Shown here: positions 54,982 through 64,000 of the stretch, one piece after another
Layout: each line of letters begins with the position of its first letter
How positions within the stretch are numbered: the first letter of the stretch is position 1
DNA from: GCA-003244245 sp036378735
Lineage (GTDB): Bacteria; Actinomycetota; Actinomycetes; Mycobacteriales; Pseudonocardiaceae
DNA length: 64,000 nt
NCBI GenBank assembly: GCA_036378735.1
Contig: DASUVX010000144.1
Coordinates: forward strand, 1-64,000
Direction of reading: 5' to 3'
Translations under genes and position numbers: made by a program
Notes under the pieces: model-generated
Database searches by the model: none
What the model saw: only the letters and a program-made list of their open reading frames with translations
Told to the model about the DNA's origin: nothing

Positions 54982-55866
54982 CTAGACGACCAACCCGTGC
55001 AGCCGTTGATCGCCGCGCCAGGACCGGGGGCCGGCGTGCTGGACCCGCAGCGAGGCGACCGCAACGCCGAAAGCCAAGCTGCGCTCGGGATCGGTGACGC
55101 CTAGTGCCCGCGCGAAGGCGAACGCACCGTGCAGCACGTCGCCAGCACCTAGCGTGTCACAGACAGTGACCGGCGGGACCTCGACAACGCCGGTGTCGTC
55201 CCGGGTCCGCCACCGCACCGACGCGCCGCCCGCTGTCATGGCCACCAGGCGGGTGCCCGCGGCCAGCAACTCCGCGGCCACCGTGTCGAACCGTTCCGGT
55301 AACCCGCCGAAGCTCGACGAGCACACCATGGCGTCGGCTAGCGGCACTAGTTCGTCGTACACCGGTTTGCTGCTGCCGCCGTCCAACACCACCGGTATTT
55401 CAGCAGCCTGCGCGGCGCGGGCGGCGGCCACCGCCAAGGCAGGGTAGTGCCCGTCGAGCAGCACGACGTTGGTATCCCGGATCAGAGCCGGCAGGTCGTC
55501 GGGTATTGCGACGAGCACTTCCTCAGGGCTACGGGACACCACCGACCGCTCGCCGGTGCCGTCGAGCACGGTGATCGCCGAGATACTCAGGTCCGCGCCA
55601 CCGGCCCAGGCATCCACGGTGTGCACTCCGGCGCCGTGCAGGTCGGTCGCCACCCACTGGCCGATCAGGCCGGGACCTAGCGCGGAGAGCAGGGTGGCAT
55701 GCCCGCCCAGCGCACTGAACGTCACCGCGGCCGCCGTTGCCGGCCCTCCTGCCGCAAGATCACTGCGCTGGGCGACCACCTTCTCGTCCACCCCAGGCCG
55801 CTGTCCCACCCGCTGCACCAGGTCCAGCGTCGCGACCCCCACAAACAACCCGCGCACCCGCACCAC
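54982..55866 (-). CDS. PfkB/ribokinase-family carbohydrate kinase
   Basis: The 294-residue kinase has an N-terminal LFVGVATLDLVQRVGQRPGV and the substrate loop AAGGPATAAAVTFSALGG. The C-terminal catalytic motif is VCDTLGAGDVLHGAFAFA, where the Asp is the base. The substrate is an unknown sugar or nucleoside. Starts at 55866, 55863 or 55857 (all GTG) are possible. It is divergent from guaB1 across about 45 bp that contain CCCGC-N5-GCGGG. Confidence 0.88.
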   Translation of the reverse strand: MVRVRGLFVGVATLDLVQRVGQRPGVDEKVVAQRSDLAAGGPATAAAVTFSALGGHATLLSALGPGLIGQWVATDLHGAGVHTVDAWAGGADLSISAITVLDGTGERSVVSRSPEEVLVAIPDDLPALIRDTNVVLLDGHYPALAVAAARAAQAAEIPVVLDGGSSKPVYDELVPLADAMVCSSSFGGLPERFDTVAAELLAAGTRLVAMTAGGASVRWRTRDDTGVVEVPPVTVCDTLGAGDVLHGAFAFARALGVTDPERSLAFGVAVASLRVQHAGPRSWRGDQRLHGLVV

Positions 55867-55911
55867 GGTAACCGTCCCGCATTCAGCGGGTGGGTTGAGT
55901 AGCGTTGGGGA

Positions 55912-57351
55912 GTGCGGTTTGTGGGTGAAGCTGGGGTGGGCTACGAGCTGACGTATGACGATGTCTTTCTGGTGCCGTCCTGCTCGGATGTGGGGTCGCG
56001 GTTCGATGCGGACCTGTCCACGGTGGACGGGTCCGGGACCACCATCCCGCTGGTGGTCGCCAACATGACCGCGGTGGCGGGGCGCCGGATGGCTGAGACG
56101 GTGGCCCGCCGCGGCGGCCTGGTAGTGCTGCCCCAGGACGTGGACCCTGCAGCGGTCGCCGAGACGGTGAGCTGGGTGAAGTCTCGGCATCTGGTGCTGG
56201 ACACCGCGCTCACGCTCGGCCCGCAGGACGCTGTCGCCGACGCGATCAACCTGCTGCCCAAGCGAGCGCACCGGGCCGTGGTGGTGCTCGACGGCACGCA
56301 CCGCCCGATCGGGCTGGTCACCGAGGCCGAACTGGCCGGGGTCGATCGGTTCGCCCGGCTGGCCGACGTGGCGCAGACCGACCTGGTGGTGGTGCCCGCC
56401 GAGACCGAACCGCGCAAGGTCTTCGACCAGCTGAACCACCGCCGCCAGGAACTGGCGCTCGCGGTGGACGCCCAGGGCCGGCTCGTCGGTGTGCTGACCA
56501 CGACCGCGGCCTTGCGTGCTGAGCTCTACCACCCAGCGTTGGACGGTGCCGGCCGGCTGCGCGTGGCCGCCGCGCTCGGTGTGAACGGCGCCGTCACTGC
56601 CAAGACCGAGGCCCTGCTCGCCGCGGGAGTCGACGTGCTGGTCGTCGACACCGCACACGGCCACCAGCGCAAGATGCTCGACGCGCTGAGCGCGGTCCGG
56701 TCCCGCCGGCCGGGCGTGCCGGTGGTAGCCGGCAACGTGGTATCCGCGCAGGGCACTCGCGACCTCCTCGCGGCCGGCGCGGACATCATCAAGGTCGGGG
56801 TTGGTCCGGGTGCGATGTGCACCACCCGGATGATGACCGGGGTCGGCCGGCCGCAGTTCTCCGCGGTAGCCGAGTGCGCCGCAGCGGCCCGCGCCGCTGG
56901 TGGTCACGTCTGGGCCGACGGCGGCGTGCGCCACCCGCGTGACGTCGCGCTCGCGCTGGCCGCGGGAGCCGCGAACGTGATGATCGGCTCGTGGTTCGCG
57001 GGCACCTACGAGTCACCGGGTGACTTGCAGCGCGATGAAACCGGCCGGCCCTACAAGGAGTCGTACGGGATGGCTTCCAAGCGCGCCATCGCGGCCCGTA
57101 GCACCAACGACGACAGCTTCGACCGGGCCCGCAAGGCCCTGTTCGAGGAAGGCATCTCCACCGCTCGGATGTACCTCGACCCGCAGCGACCCGGGGTGGA
57201 AGACCTCATCGACTACATCTGCGCCGGGGTACGCAGTGCGTGCACCTACGCCGGCGCCCGCACCATGCCGGAACTAGCCGAACAGGCGGTGATCGGAGTG
57301 CAGTCCGCAGCCGGGTTCGCCGAGGGACGTCCACTGCCGGCGGGGTGGTGA
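55912..57351 (+). CDS. guaB1: GuaB1-type GMP reductase (IMPDH-family)
   Basis: The 479-residue protein is the mycobacterial GuaB1 type: YELTYDDVFLVPSCSDVGSR, ANMTAVAGRRMAETVARRGG, a CBS pair at residues about 95-205, GVGPGAMCTTRMMTGVGRP with the catalytic Cys, and a C-terminal flap. GuaB1 of mycobacteria is a GMP reductase that salvages guanine nucleotides to IMP. It is the head of a conserved actinobacterial block that here includes CNNM/CorC proteins and gcvP. The GTG start matches the family N-terminus. Confidence 0.92.
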   Translation: MRFVGEAGVGYELTYDDVFLVPSCSDVGSRFDADLSTVDGSGTTIPLVVANMTAVAGRRMAETVARRGGLVVLPQDVDPAAVAETVSWVKSRHLVLDTALTLGPQDAVADAINLLPKRAHRAVVVLDGTHRPIGLVTEAELAGVDRFARLADVAQTDLVVVPAETEPRKVFDQLNHRRQELALAVDAQGRLVGVLTTTAALRAELYHPALDGAGRLRVAAALGVNGAVTAKTEALLAAGVDVLVVDTAHGHQRKMLDALSAVRSRRPGVPVVAGNVVSAQGTRDLLAAGADIIKVGVGPGAMCTTRMMTGVGRPQFSAVAECAAAARAAGGHVWADGGVRHPRDVALALAAGAANVMIGSWFAGTYESPGDLQRDETGRPYKESYGMASKRAIAARSTNDDSFDRARKALFEEGISTARMYLDPQRPGVEDLIDYICAGVRSACTYAGARTMPELAEQAVIGVQSAAGFAEGRPLPAGW

Positions 57352-57392
57352 GCCTGCCGGGAGCGAGACCGCAAGCTGTGTGCGGATTGCGC

Positions 57393-57523
57393 TCGTGAAC
57401 TCGACAGTGCCGACATTTCACGGCGCCGCGCTGGGGAGGTCGCTGGCGTCGAGTTCACGACACTCGCCCGCGAATGTGCCTAAACCCTGCCCAAGTGTGA
57501 GAGTTTCGGGGACCACCAAGGCG
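57393..57523 (+). repeat. dispersed repeat family A, copy 2
   Basis: The same 13-bp inverted arms as copy 1 (57393-57405 and 57448-57460) enclose a divergent loop, and the same conserved tail follows (ACTCGCCCGCGAATGTGCCT, then CCCTGCCCAA, AGTTTCGGGGACCA), with small indels. The copy lies between guaB1 and the antiporter gene. Confidence 0.75.
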
Positions 57524-57592
57524 ACCTAGCGCGGCAAGCCGTCCGGTAGTTGCCGGAAGGCGCCGGGACACTGTCCGCGGCAAGCTAACGGC

Positions 57593-59071
57593 GTGTTGGA
57601 GACCATCGAGCAGTTCGGCGTCACGCTGCTCATCGCGGCGGCGGTGGTGTCCGTGGCACTGCTGTCGAATCGGATCAGCACGTGGCTTCGCGTACCAGCT
57701 CCGGCGATCTTCCTCATCGGCGCGGCGGTGGCCTCCGATCTGGTGCCGTCGCTGCAACGGATTTCGATCAACCTGGTCGAGCAGGTCGTCACCGTCGCGC
57801 TGACGCTTATTCTCTTCGACGGCGGCATGCACATCGGTTGGCGGCGGCTGCGTGCTTCGGTAGGCCCGGTGCTCGTGGTTGGGGTGGTCGGGACCTTCCT
57901 GACGGCGGGAGCGCTGGCAGTGCTCGCGCATGTGCTGTTCGGCTTCCCATGGTTGGTCGCGTTACTGCTCGGCACCGCGCTGGCGCCCACCGATCCCGCC
58001 GTGGTCTTCTCGGTGCTGGGCAGCCGCGAGGTGCACGGCCGCGCCGGGGTCATCCTCGAGGGCGAGTCTGGCGCTAATGATCCGGTGGGCATCGCGCTGC
58101 TGGTCAGTCTGGTCACCATTGGGAGTACCACCGGCATCGGAGCTGCCGCCACGGTGCTCGGCACCTTCGCCCTGCAAATGGCCGTGGGTGCGGCGATCGG
58201 GGTAGCCGGCGGATGGCTACTCCTCCAGGCCATGCGCCGGTTGCCGCTGCCCAGCGAGGGGCTCTACCCGCTGCGCACCCTCGCGGTGTCGATCGGGCTG
58301 TACGGCGCGGCCACCGTGGCTCACGGTTCCGGCTTTCTGGCGGTGTTCATCGCCGGCATCGTCATCGGTGACGTCCGCGCCCCGTTCAAGGGCGAGATCG
58401 AGCGATTTCACTCGTCACTGGCCAGCCTCGCCGAGATGATCGCCTTCGTGGTACTCGGGCTGACCGTCTCGCTCGGCGCCGTGGGCCAGCAGCGGGCGTG
58501 GCTCATCGGCTTGGTGCTCGCGGTGCTGCTCGCCTTCGTTGTGCGCCCGCTGCTGGTCGGCGCGTTGCTGCTAGGGGTGCGGCTAAGCGCCGGCGAGCGG
58601 CTGTTCACGATGTGGTCGGGGCTCAAGGGCGCGGTGCCCATCCTGCTCGGCACCTTCGTGCTGGCCGCTGGCACGGCAGGCGGCACGCTCGTCTACCACG
58701 TGATTTTTGTGGTGGTCGCCTTCTCGGTCATCGTGCAGGGCGGGCTGGTACCCACGGTCGCTACCCGCTGCGGAGTGCCGATGAGCGAAGTGGAGCCGCG
58801 CCCATGGTCGCTGGGAGTCCGCTTCCGCGACCCGCCGCAAGGTGTTCGGCGCTACCTCATCGGCTCCGAGGCGCCCGCGCAAGGCCGCGCCATCCGCGAC
58901 CTCAACCTCGGCGAGGACGTGTGGATCAGCCTCGTCGTCCGCCGCGGCCAGCCGGTGCAGGTGCGCGCCGATACCGTGCTGCACTCCGGGGACGAGGTTG
59001 TCGTCCTCATCGACCCGGACAGCGAACACGACCCCACCCCGATCTTCACCGGCCCGGCAGGCGGGTTCTGA
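57593..59071 (+). CDS. NhaP-type (CPA1) cation:proton antiporter with C-terminal TrkA-C domain
   Basis: The 492-residue protein has about 12 transmembrane helices, with the CPA1 motif TALAPTDPAVVFSVL and GESGANDPVGIALL (the paired Asp ion-binding site). A soluble tail (residues about 405-490) with a TrkA-C-like fold (GRAIRDLNLGEDVWISLVVR; VLHSGDEVVVLIDP) is present. It exports Na+ or K+ in exchange for protons. It is a plausible insertion in the guaB1-gcvP block, next to a family A repeat. Confidence 0.92.
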   Translation: MLETIEQFGVTLLIAAAVVSVALLSNRISTWLRVPAPAIFLIGAAVASDLVPSLQRISINLVEQVVTVALTLILFDGGMHIGWRRLRASVGPVLVVGVVGTFLTAGALAVLAHVLFGFPWLVALLLGTALAPTDPAVVFSVLGSREVHGRAGVILEGESGANDPVGIALLVSLVTIGSTTGIGAAATVLGTFALQMAVGAAIGVAGGWLLLQAMRRLPLPSEGLYPLRTLAVSIGLYGAATVAHGSGFLAVFIAGIVIGDVRAPFKGEIERFHSSLASLAEMIAFVVLGLTVSLGAVGQQRAWLIGLVLAVLLAFVVRPLLVGALLLGVRLSAGERLFTMWSGLKGAVPILLGTFVLAAGTAGGTLVYHVIFVVVAFSVIVQGGLVPTVATRCGVPMSEVEPRPWSLGVRFRDPPQGVRRYLIGSEAPAQGRAIRDLNLGEDVWISLVVRRGQPVQVRADTVLHSGDEVVVLIDPDSEHDPTPIFTGPAGGF

Positions 59072-59353
59072 TCGAACGTCGGCGATCTTCTTTTTCCGAC
59101 CGCCGGACGGCGGTGTCGACAGCCGCGCCGGGCCGGGGCTGGGCTCACCCAGCACGCCAATCCGCAGGAGAACACACGTTAGCGCGAATGGCCCCGCTGC
59201 GGCGGCTTTCGGCTCGACAGCTCATGGTGCGCCCGTAGAATCGACCGAACCCCGGCCCGCGAGGAGTGTGACGAACTCGGTGCCTGCCGCATCGACGCCT
59301 GGCTGTAGTAGGTGGCCGGGCCCTGGGCCCGGCTGCCCGTCCGCGACGTTTCG

Positions 59354-60733
59354 ATGGACGCCAATGTGATGGACGTCCTACGCAGCATCTGGGATTTCTT
59401 CTGGGCTCTTTTCTGGGGACCATTCTGGGGCCTGTTCGCGCTCATTGCGCTGACCGCGGGCACCTTCGTCTTCGTCGCGGCCGAGTTCGCCCTCACCACG
59501 GTGGAACGCAGCACTGTCGACGCGCACGTCCAGCAGGTCGGGGATCGCCGAGCTCGACATGTGCAACACGCCCGCGACACGCTGTCCTTCCAGCTCTCCG
59601 GCGCCCAGGTGGGTATCACGATCACCACCCTGCTCACCGGCTACGTCGCCCAGCCAGCCATCGTGGAGCTGATCCGCCCCGTCGTGCAAGCCGTTGGGCT
59701 GCCGCCCAGCGCAGTGGGTGCGATGTCCCTCGGCATCGGGCTAGCGCTGGCCACCGCCTTATCGATGGTGTTCGGCGAGCTGGTCGCACAGAATCTGGCC
59801 ATTTCCCGGCCGCTGCAAACGGCCCGGCAAGTTGCTGGGGTGGTCAATGCGTTCTCGCTGGCTTTCCGGTGGCTGATAGCCGCGCTGAACGGCACCGCGA
59901 ACTGGATCGTCCGCCGGCTCGGTATCGAGCCGGCGGAAGATTTGCGCTCCGCACGCTCACCTCAGGAGTTGGGTTCCCTGGTGCGCAGCAGCGCCCAACA
60001 CGGCACGCTGGATGAGGGCACCGCGACCTTGCTCGATCGTTCGCTGCGCTTCGGCGAGCGCACTGCGGAGGAGTTGATGACGCCCCGGGTCCGAGTGGAG
60101 GCGTTGCGCGCGGACGCGCCGGTGCTCGCCTTGGTGGACACCGCGCGCCAGACGGGATTCTCCCGCTTCCCGGTCTATGGCAGCGACCTCGACGATGTGC
60201 GGGGGGTGGTGCACGTCAAGCAGGCCTTCGCAGTGCCGGCCGGCAACCGCGCAATCACCCGGGTCGGCACGCTGGCCAGCCCGGTCCCCACCGTGCCGAG
60301 TTCGCTGGACGGCGACGCGCTGCTCGACCGGCTGCGCGGCAAGGGCCTGCAAGTCGCCATCGTGGTCGACGAGTACGGGGGGACCGCCGGCATCGTCACC
60401 CTGGAAGACCTGGTCGAGGAAATCGTCGGTGACGTCCGTGACGAGCACGACCGGCTGGAGGTCTCCCGGGTACGGCCAGTGGACGAACAAAACTGGATCA
60501 TCTCCGGGCTGCTGCGAGCAGACGAGGTAGCCGATGCGGTCGGATTCGTCATGCCCGAAGGTGACTACGAGACCGTCGCCGGGCTGGTGCTGGAACGGCT
60601 GGGCCGCATTCCTACCGTGGGCGACGAGATTGACCTGCCCGGGTGGCGGCTGACCGTCACGCGGATGGACCGCCGTCGGGTCGCCGAGCTCCGGCTGACT
60701 CGGATCGTGCTCGCCGAGCAGGTGACCCCGTGA
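59354..60733 (+). CDS. CNNM/CorC-type transporter-like protein (DUF21, CBS, CorC_HlyC)
   Basis: The 459-residue protein has a DUF21 membrane domain (VFVAAEFALTTVERSTVDAH; QVGITITTLLTGYVAQP), then a CBS pair (LMTPRVRVEALRADAPVLAL; VVDEYGGTAGIVTLEDLVEE) and a C-terminal CorC_HlyC domain. Such proteins act in Mg/divalent cation homeostasis. It corresponds to one of the pair next to guaB1 in mycobacteria (Rv1842c-like). Starts at 59312, 59354 or 59369 are possible; none has a clear Shine-Dalgarno. The stop overlaps the next gene (GTGA). Confidence 0.88.
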   Translation: MDANVMDVLRSIWDFFWALFWGPFWGLFALIALTAGTFVFVAAEFALTTVERSTVDAHVQQVGDRRARHVQHARDTLSFQLSGAQVGITITTLLTGYVAQPAIVELIRPVVQAVGLPPSAVGAMSLGIGLALATALSMVFGELVAQNLAISRPLQTARQVAGVVNAFSLAFRWLIAALNGTANWIVRRLGIEPAEDLRSARSPQELGSLVRSSAQHGTLDEGTATLLDRSLRFGERTAEELMTPRVRVEALRADAPVLALVDTARQTGFSRFPVYGSDLDDVRGVVHVKQAFAVPAGNRAITRVGTLASPVPTVPSSLDGDALLDRLRGKGLQVAIVVDEYGGTAGIVTLEDLVEEIVGDVRDEHDRLEVSRVRPVDEQNWIISGLLRADEVADAVGFVMPEGDYETVAGLVLERLGRIPTVGDEIDLPGWRLTVTRMDRRRVAELRLTRIVLAEQVTP

Positions 60734-61800
60734 GTGGCGCCGCGCTGCTGGTCGCGCTGTTCTTGCTGGCGGCAAACGCATTCTTCGTCGGGGCCGAATT
60801 CGCCCTGATCAGTGCCCGGCGGGAACGATTGGAGTCGATGGCCGCGCGCGGTGTTGCCGGCGCTCGAACGGTGATCAGGGCCGGAGAAAAGCTGCCCTTG
60901 ATGCTGGCCGCGGCACAGCTCGGGATCACCATCAGCTCATTGGGGCTCGGTTCTCTCGGTGAACCCGCCGTCGCCCACCAGCTGGAATGGTTAACCGGCC
61001 CACTCGGCGTACCCGACGCGTTACTGCACACCATTGCCTTTGTCGTGGCCCTGGGCATCGTCACGGTGGCCCACATTCTGCTCGGCGAGATGGTGCCCAA
61101 AAACATCGCTATCGCGGGCCCGGAGCGCGCCGCGCTATGGATGGTGCCGCCGCTGGTCGCCTTCATGCGGGTGACCCGGCCAGTCATCGCGCTGTTCAGC
61201 CAGACCGCGCGGCTGGTGCTGCGCACGTTCGGCGTGCGGGTCCGTGACGAGCTGGCAAGCGCCTACAGCCCCGACGAGCTGGCCAACCTGATCGCCGACT
61301 CCAGCCGGGAAGGCCTGCTCGACAGCCAGGAACACCGCAGGCTGACGCAGACCTTGTCCACCAGGGAGCGGACCGTCGCCGATGTGCTGGTTCCGGTGTC
61401 CGACCTCACCACGGTTCCCGCCAAGCCGACGTTGGGTGATATCGAACGCGCCGTGGCACAGACCGGTTTCTCCCGCTTCCCACTATGCCGCCAGGAATTG
61501 GGCCGCCAGGAATTGGGCGCCGACGGGCAACTGGTCGGCTACCTCCACGTGAAGGACGTACTGGAGCTGCTCGGCAGTCCGCCGGACACGCCGGTGCCTC
61601 GCAGCAGCGTCCGACCGCTACCCGAGGTGCCGTCCAACGCCAAGTTCGGCGAGGCGCTGGCCTTACTGCGCCGCTCAGGCAGCCACCTCGCCCGGGTAGT
61701 GAATGCCGACGGGCACACCGAGGGTGTTGTCGCGCTGGAGGATCTGGTCGAGGAATACGTGGGTGACGTGCGGGATGCGACCCACGTCGCATCCTCGTGA
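60730..61800 (+). CDS. CNNM/CorC-type transporter-like protein (DUF21 and CBS)
   Basis: The 356-residue partner has the DUF21 domain (AANAFFVGAEFALISARRER; MLAAAQLGITISSLGLGSLG; HILLGEMVPKNIAIAGPERA). A CBS pair follows (VLVPVSDLTTVPAKPTLGDI; LARVVNADGHTEGVVALEDL), and the CorC_HlyC domain is missing. The GTG start overlaps the upstream stop. It resembles the Rv1841c partner. Two LGRQELG units around residue 255 are a short tandem duplication. Confidence 0.9.
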   Translation: MSGAALLVALFLLAANAFFVGAEFALISARRERLESMAARGVAGARTVIRAGEKLPLMLAAAQLGITISSLGLGSLGEPAVAHQLEWLTGPLGVPDALLHTIAFVVALGIVTVAHILLGEMVPKNIAIAGPERAALWMVPPLVAFMRVTRPVIALFSQTARLVLRTFGVRVRDELASAYSPDELANLIADSSREGLLDSQEHRRLTQTLSTRERTVADVLVPVSDLTTVPAKPTLGDIERAVAQTGFSRFPLCRQELGRQELGADGQLVGYLHVKDVLELLGSPPDTPVPRSSVRPLPEVPSNAKFGEALALLRRSGSHLARVVNADGHTEGVVALEDLVEEYVGDVRDATHVASS

Positions 61801-61829
61801 GCGCGAAGCCTCGGACACCGGGTTGCCGG

Positions 61830-64000
61830 TCAAGGTAGGTCGGCGAGCTCACTCAGGGCTGGGCAGGAGCATATGAGGTTGCGATCTCCGTGCGCCTGGT
61901 CGATGCGCCGGACAGGCGGCCACACCTTGGTGGTTGTCCGGCCCATCGGGTAGGCGGCGAGCTCCCGGCTGTAGGGATGGTCCCACTTGTCGAGTACGCA
62001 GCTAGCCGTGTGCGGCGCGCAGCGCAGTGGGTTGTCGTCGAAGGACCATTCCCCCTCCGCGACCCGATCGATCTCATCCCGGATCGCGATCATCGCATCG
62101 CAGAAACGGTCCAGCTCGGCGAGGTTCTCACTTTCGGTGGGTTCAACCATCAAGGTGCCGGCAACCGGGAAAGACATGGTGGGGGCGTGTAGGCCATAGT
62201 CAGCCAGCCGCTTGGCGACGTCGTCGACGGTGATCCCGGTGGCCTTGGTGATCGCCCGGAGATCGAGAATGCATTCATGGGCGACGAGCCCGTCACTGCC
62301 GGCGTAGAGCACCGGGAAGTGCCGCTCCAGACGCCGCGCCACATAGTTTGCGGCGGCTACCGCGGTCAGCGTGGCACGACGCAGACCATCGACACCCATC
62401 ATCCGGATATAGGCCCAACTGATCGGCAGGATCGACGCACTTCCCCACGGTGCGGCGGTCACCGGACCCACGACAGCGTCGGGGTTGGTCTCCGGGTGCC
62501 CCGGCAGGAAGGGTGCCAGGTGGGCCCGCACGCCGATCGGTCCGACCCCAGGACCGCCGCCGCCGTGCGGGATGCAAAAAGTCTTGTGCAAGTTGAGATG
62601 GCTGACATCGGCACCGAAGTGGCCCGGTCGTGCTAGACCGAGCAAGGCGTTGAGGTTGGCGCCATCGACGTAGACCTGTCCGCCGGCTTCGTGCACCAGC
62701 TCGCATACCTGCACCACGCCAGGTTCGTACACCCCGTGCGTCGAGGGATAGGTGATCATGATGGCGGCCAGCCGGGCCCCGTACTCAGCGATCTTCACGC
62801 GGAGCTCGTCGAGGTCGACATCGCCCTTGGGATCGCAGCCGACGACCACCACGCGCATCCCGGCCATCACCGCCGAGGCCGCGTTGGTGCCGTGCGCGCT
62901 GGAGGGGATGAGGCAGACATCGCGGCCGGCCTCGCCTCGACTGCGGTGGTAGGCGCGGATCGCCAGCAGGCCGGCGAACTCACCCTGGCTCCCCGCGTTC
63001 GGCGCCATGCTGACCGCGTCATAACCGGTGAGTTCAGCCAGCCAACGTTCCAGGTCACTGACTACCTCGAGCAATCCGGCTGCATCCTCGCGGGCCGCGA
63101 ACGGGTGTAGCTGCGCGAATTGCGGCCAGCTGATCGGCTCCATCTCCGCAGTTGCGTTGAGTTTCATCGTGCAGGAGCCCAGCGGGATCATGCTGCGATC
63201 CAACGCCAGATCCTTATCCGCTAGCGCGCGCAAGTAGCGCAGCAGAGCCGTCTCGCTGTGGTGGGTGCAGAAGACTGGATGGGTGAGAAACGGCGAGGTC
63301 CGCCGCAACGCGGCCGGAATGGCATCCGGGATCTCCCGGTCGAGAGTGTCTGGATCGGTCGGCGGCACACCGAAGGCGTCCCACACCACCCGCAGGTGCT
63401 CCCGGGTCGTGGTCTCCGCGCAGCTGATCCCGACGTGGTCGGGGTCGACCAGCCGCAAGTCCACGCCGGACACCCAGGCAGCACGGACCACGTCGGCGGC
63501 CCGGCCGGGTACCCTCGCCAGCACCGTGTCGAAGAATGCTTCCGGCGCCACCTCGATGCCGCCACTGCGTAAGCCCGCGGCGAGCACTGCGGCCATCCGA
63601 TGTGCCCGGTAGGCGATCTCACGCAACCCGTCCGGTCCGTGGTAGACGGCATACATCGAGGCCATCACGGCCAGCAGCACCTGCGCGGTGCAGATATTGC
63701 TAGTGGCCCTGTCACGGCGGATGTGTTGCTCGCGGGTCTGCAATGCCAAACGCAGTGCCGGTGCGCCATCCGCATCGCGGGACACACCAACTAAGCGGCC
63801 GGGTAGCTGGCGCTCCAGACCGGCCCGCACGGCCAGGTAGGCGGCATGCGGGCCGCCAAAGCCTAGCGGTACCCCGAAGCGCTGGGTGGAGCCGATCACC
63901 ACGTCAGCACCGAACTCTCCCGGCGGGACCAGCAGGGTCAAAGCCAGCGGATCGGCTGCGACGGCCACCGCCGCACCACGCCGGTGCGCCTGCTCGATCA
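61830..64000 (-). CDS. gcvP: glycine dehydrogenase (decarboxylating), P-protein, partial
   Basis: The C-terminal about 720 residues of the glycine cleavage P-protein are present; the N-terminus lies beyond the right edge. The PLP-binding Lys is in SHLNLHKTFCIPHGGGGPG; YPSTHGVYEPGV and MAPNAGSQGEFAGLLAIRAY are further family motifs. The enzyme decarboxylates glycine and passes the aminomethyl group to the H-protein lipoyl arm. The gene is convergent with the CorC pair. The continuous frame to base 64000 confirms the truncation is only a window effect. Confidence 0.95.
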   Translation of the reverse strand, partial: IEQAHRRGAAVAVAADPLALTLLVPPGEFGADVVIGSTQRFGVPLGFGGPHAAYLAVRAGLERQLPGRLVGVSRDADGAPALRLALQTREQHIRRDRATSNICTAQVLLAVMASMYAVYHGPDGLREIAYRAHRMAAVLAAGLRSGGIEVAPEAFFDTVLARVPGRAADVVRAAWVSGVDLRLVDPDHVGISCAETTTREHLRVVWDAFGVPPTDPDTLDREIPDAIPAALRRTSPFLTHPVFCTHHSETALLRYLRALADKDLALDRSMIPLGSCTMKLNATAEMEPISWPQFAQLHPFAAREDAAGLLEVVSDLERWLAELTGYDAVSMAPNAGSQGEFAGLLAIRAYHRSRGEAGRDVCLIPSSAHGTNAASAVMAGMRVVVVGCDPKGDVDLDELRVKIAEYGARLAAIMITYPSTHGVYEPGVVQVCELVHEAGGQVYVDGANLNALLGLARPGHFGADVSHLNLHKTFCIPHGGGGPGVGPIGVRAHLAPFLPGHPETNPDAVVGPVTAAPWGSASILPISWAYIRMMGVDGLRRATLTAVAAANYVARRLERHFPVLYAGSDGLVAHECILDLRAITKATGITVDDVAKRLADYGLHAPTMSFPVAGTLMVEPTESENLAELDRFCDAMIAIRDEIDRVAEGEWSFDDNPLRCAPHTASCVLDKWDHPYSRELAAYPMGRTTTKVWPPVRRIDQAHGDRNLICSCPALSELADLP

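Noticed and set aside
55867..56934. N-terminal extension of the PfkB kinase frame across guaB1
   Set aside because: It is antisense to guaB1; the family N-terminus starts at 55866 or just after.
59080..59125. GC hairpin CCGCCG-GA-CGGCGG next to a T-run
   Set aside because: The T-run lies on the 5' side on the plus strand and gives an A-run on the minus strand, so it is not an intrinsic terminator.

Overview
The window is high-GC actinobacterial chromosome. It most resembles the order Pseudonocardiales or the wider mycolic-acid group, but the genus cannot be fixed from the sequence. Supporting points are GTG/TTG starts and ATGA/GTGA overlaps throughout, a very large (180 kDa class) NAD-glutamate dehydrogenase, a PptT-like phosphopantetheinyl transferase, a 13E12/DUF222 HNH pseudogene, and the neighbourhood guaB1 - two CNNM/CorC-type CBS proteins - gcvP, which also occurs in Mycobacterium tuberculosis.

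Layout. 1-2.4 kb is a gene-poor accessory stretch: a frameshifted IS630-type transposase remnant, a candidate small RNA with its own promoter and terminator, a tiny membrane protein and a dispersed repeat. 2.4-9.3 kb carries a sortase-like lipoprotein, an ABC exporter, and two divergent LuxR-regulator modules that share a 14-bp palindrome in their promoter regions. 10.1-15.7 kb is a complete oligopeptide/nickel-type ABC importer with fused ATPases. 15.7-25.0 kb is central metabolism: a thiolase, malic enzyme, NAD-glutamate dehydrogenase and a zinc alcohol dehydrogenase. 25.0-30.8 kb holds an 11-unit TPR protein, the HNH pseudogene, an acetyltransferase and a three-gene YbjQ-like operon. 30.9-36.3 kb is a four-gene sugar operon (FucI/AraA-like isomerase, FGGY kinase, sugar porter, GH172-type hydrolase).

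36.4-37.1 kb has a zinc-ribbon/CBS pair. 37.2-50.2 kb is a large glycan locus. It encodes GmhA, a GT2-GmhB fusion and HldE, the full set of enzymes for ADP-D-glycero-beta-D-manno-heptose. It also has two GT9 heptosyltransferase-like enzymes, two GT4-like and two further GT2 glycosyltransferases, a NodU-type carbamoyltransferase, a UDP-xylose-synthase-like SDR and a classical SDR. An ADP-heptose pathway coupled to carbamoylation in a Gram-positive actinobacterium is the most interesting system in the window. 50.2-64 kb carries the PPTase, a Pit phosphate transporter, a GH65 phosphorylase preceded by the 3' stub of a lost beta-phosphoglucomutase, a PfkB kinase, guaB1, an NhaP-type antiporter, two CNNM/CorC proteins and the C-terminal part of gcvP.

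Two families of dispersed palindromic repeats punctuate the window. Family B (four copies) is built on CCGATATG-GAGA-CATATCGG; three copies form the coding 3' ends of genes and so add foreign C-terminal tails. Family A (two copies about 55 kb apart) has 13-bp perfect inverted arms and a conserved flank.
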